64,000 nucleotides of DNA from Janthinobacterium saanense (GTDB lineage: Bacteria > Pseudomonadota > Gammaproteobacteria > Burkholderiales > Burkholderiaceae_D): positions 186,001 to 250,000 of the forward strand of contig NZ_JACHCI010000005.1 of NCBI RefSeq assembly GCF_014200675.1, read 5' to 3'. The position numbers and the translations under genes were made by a program. Each line of letters begins with the position of its first letter. The first letter of the stretch is position 1. Of this stretch, positions 63,498 to 64,000 are shown in pieces. The notes under the pieces were generated by a model. It was not told the DNA's origin, did not search any database, and was given only the letters and a program-made list of their open reading frames with translations.

Positions 63498-64000
63498 GTG
63501 CTCACTATCCTTACATTGATCGTTGATACCATAGCCACTCTGCTGGGCGGGGTTTTACTGCTGCGCTTCTGGATGCAGGCCGTGCGCGTGCGGCCACCCT
63601 CGTCGGTGGCCCAATTCACGTTTCAATTGTCCGACTGGCTGGTGCGCCCCTTGCGCCGCGTCGTGCCTGGCGTGGGCGGATATGACTGGGCTAGCCTGAT
63701 CGGCGCCTTTTTGGTCGTCTTGCTGGCCAGCTCGGTCTGGTTTATCGCCGGCTACCCATTCGAAGCCGTGCTGCTGAGGGCCTTGCAGCGCTTCCTGCAA
63801 TGGATATTGTATGGTTTCATGGCCCTGCTGATCATCGAAGCCATTTTCAGCTGGGTGAACCCGCATGCGCCACTGGCGCCGTTTGTGCGGGCCTTGAACG
63901 AGCCACTGCTGCGTCCGCTGCGCCGCGTGGTACCGCTGGTGGGTAATCTGGATTTGTCGCTGCTGGTCGCGCTGATCCTGTTGCAGATCGCGCAAATTCT
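63498..64000 (+). CDS. YggT-family membrane protein (3' end outside window)
   Basis: From a GTG at 63498 behind GGAGAA, an open frame runs to the window end (about 167 codons). It has two copies of the YggT layout: a hydrophobic span, then DWLVRPLRRVVPG and later EPLLRPLRRVVPLVG, each with a short amphipathic PLRR motif. YggT proteins have two such units and are proposed to act in osmotic shock or cell-division-linked functions. The last residues seen, DLSLLVALILLQIAQI, match the C-terminal span, so the gene ends shortly after the window. Confidence 0.85.
   Translation, partial: MLTILTLIVDTIATLLGGVLLLRFWMQAVRVRPPSSVAQFTFQLSDWLVRPLRRVVPGVGGYDWASLIGAFLVVLLASSVWFIAGYPFEAVLLRALQRFLQWILYGFMALLIIEAIFSWVNPHAPLAPFVRALNEPLLRPLRRVVPLVGNLDLSLLVALILLQIAQI

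Overview
This 64 kb chromosomal window looks like a Gram-negative betaproteobacterium of the Oxalobacteraceae, most like Janthinobacterium (family-level confidence good, genus-level inferred). The basis is high GC, the conserved order rppH-proS-lytic transglycosylase-ffh-ccsA-PP0621-ampD-nrdAB, a SWIB protein with a histone-H1-like tail, a KPAAK-repeat H1-like protein, DUF1841, and a Pta/AckA pair. I saw no rRNA, tRNA, IS element, prophage or CRISPR array. 

Layout. 1-1733: end of a phosphate acyltransferase and acetate kinase. 1932-5163: a secreted Lys/Ala coiled-coil protein, then an M43-type zinc metalloprotease fused to a seven-bladed PLL-like lectin propeller with a small downstream partner. 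5244-13146 (minus): parE-hscC-J protein-parC, in which an Hsp70/J-protein pair sits between the two topoisomerase IV subunits. 13519-21698: a complete kdp potassium uptake operon (a 30-aa leader peptide gene, kdpF, A, B, C, D, E) with a KdpE-like direct repeat upstream. 21838-29178: a TorF-type porin, a minus-strand trio (ACT-like small protein, DapA-family enzyme, ParA-like protein with a broken P-loop), a C26 amidotransferase plus lyase-like protein, then a YbdK ligase and a cation/proton antiporter. 29472-35515: MoxR-GNAT-VWA operon, two small cytochromes c on the other strand, and a DoxX-like/DUF2269/oxidoreductase/DUF1841 group. 36002-40960: lipoprotein-type malate:quinone oxidoreductase, rppH, proS and a lytic transglycosylase. 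41077-43270: SWIB protein and ffh. 

43451-53350 looks like an accessory block inserted between ffh and ccsA, which are neighbours in other proteobacteria. It holds a Fur box, a FecI-type sigma factor, FecR, a DUF3649/PepSY/DUF3325 ferrisiderophore-reduction module, a MacAB/PvdRT-like exporter, an orphan substrate-binding protein, and an alpha/beta hydrolase with an OhrR-like MarR regulator and three matching palindromes. The TonB-dependent receptor that normally follows FecR is absent. 

53608-61044 returns to core genes: ccsA-like, PP0621, a sigma-54 activator without a receiver domain (and with no PilS-type kinase), ampD, and nrdAB under a promoter overlapped by two NrdR boxes. A 1.1 kb stretch without a credible gene follows, containing a terminator-like hairpin and a large inverted repeat, then the H1-like KPAAK protein and the start of a YggT-family gene. 

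The most unusual points are the chaperone pair inside the topoisomerase IV operon, the protease-lectin fusion with its partner, the three-operator OhrR-like switch, the receptor-less iron block, and the structured leader ahead of the H1-like gene.
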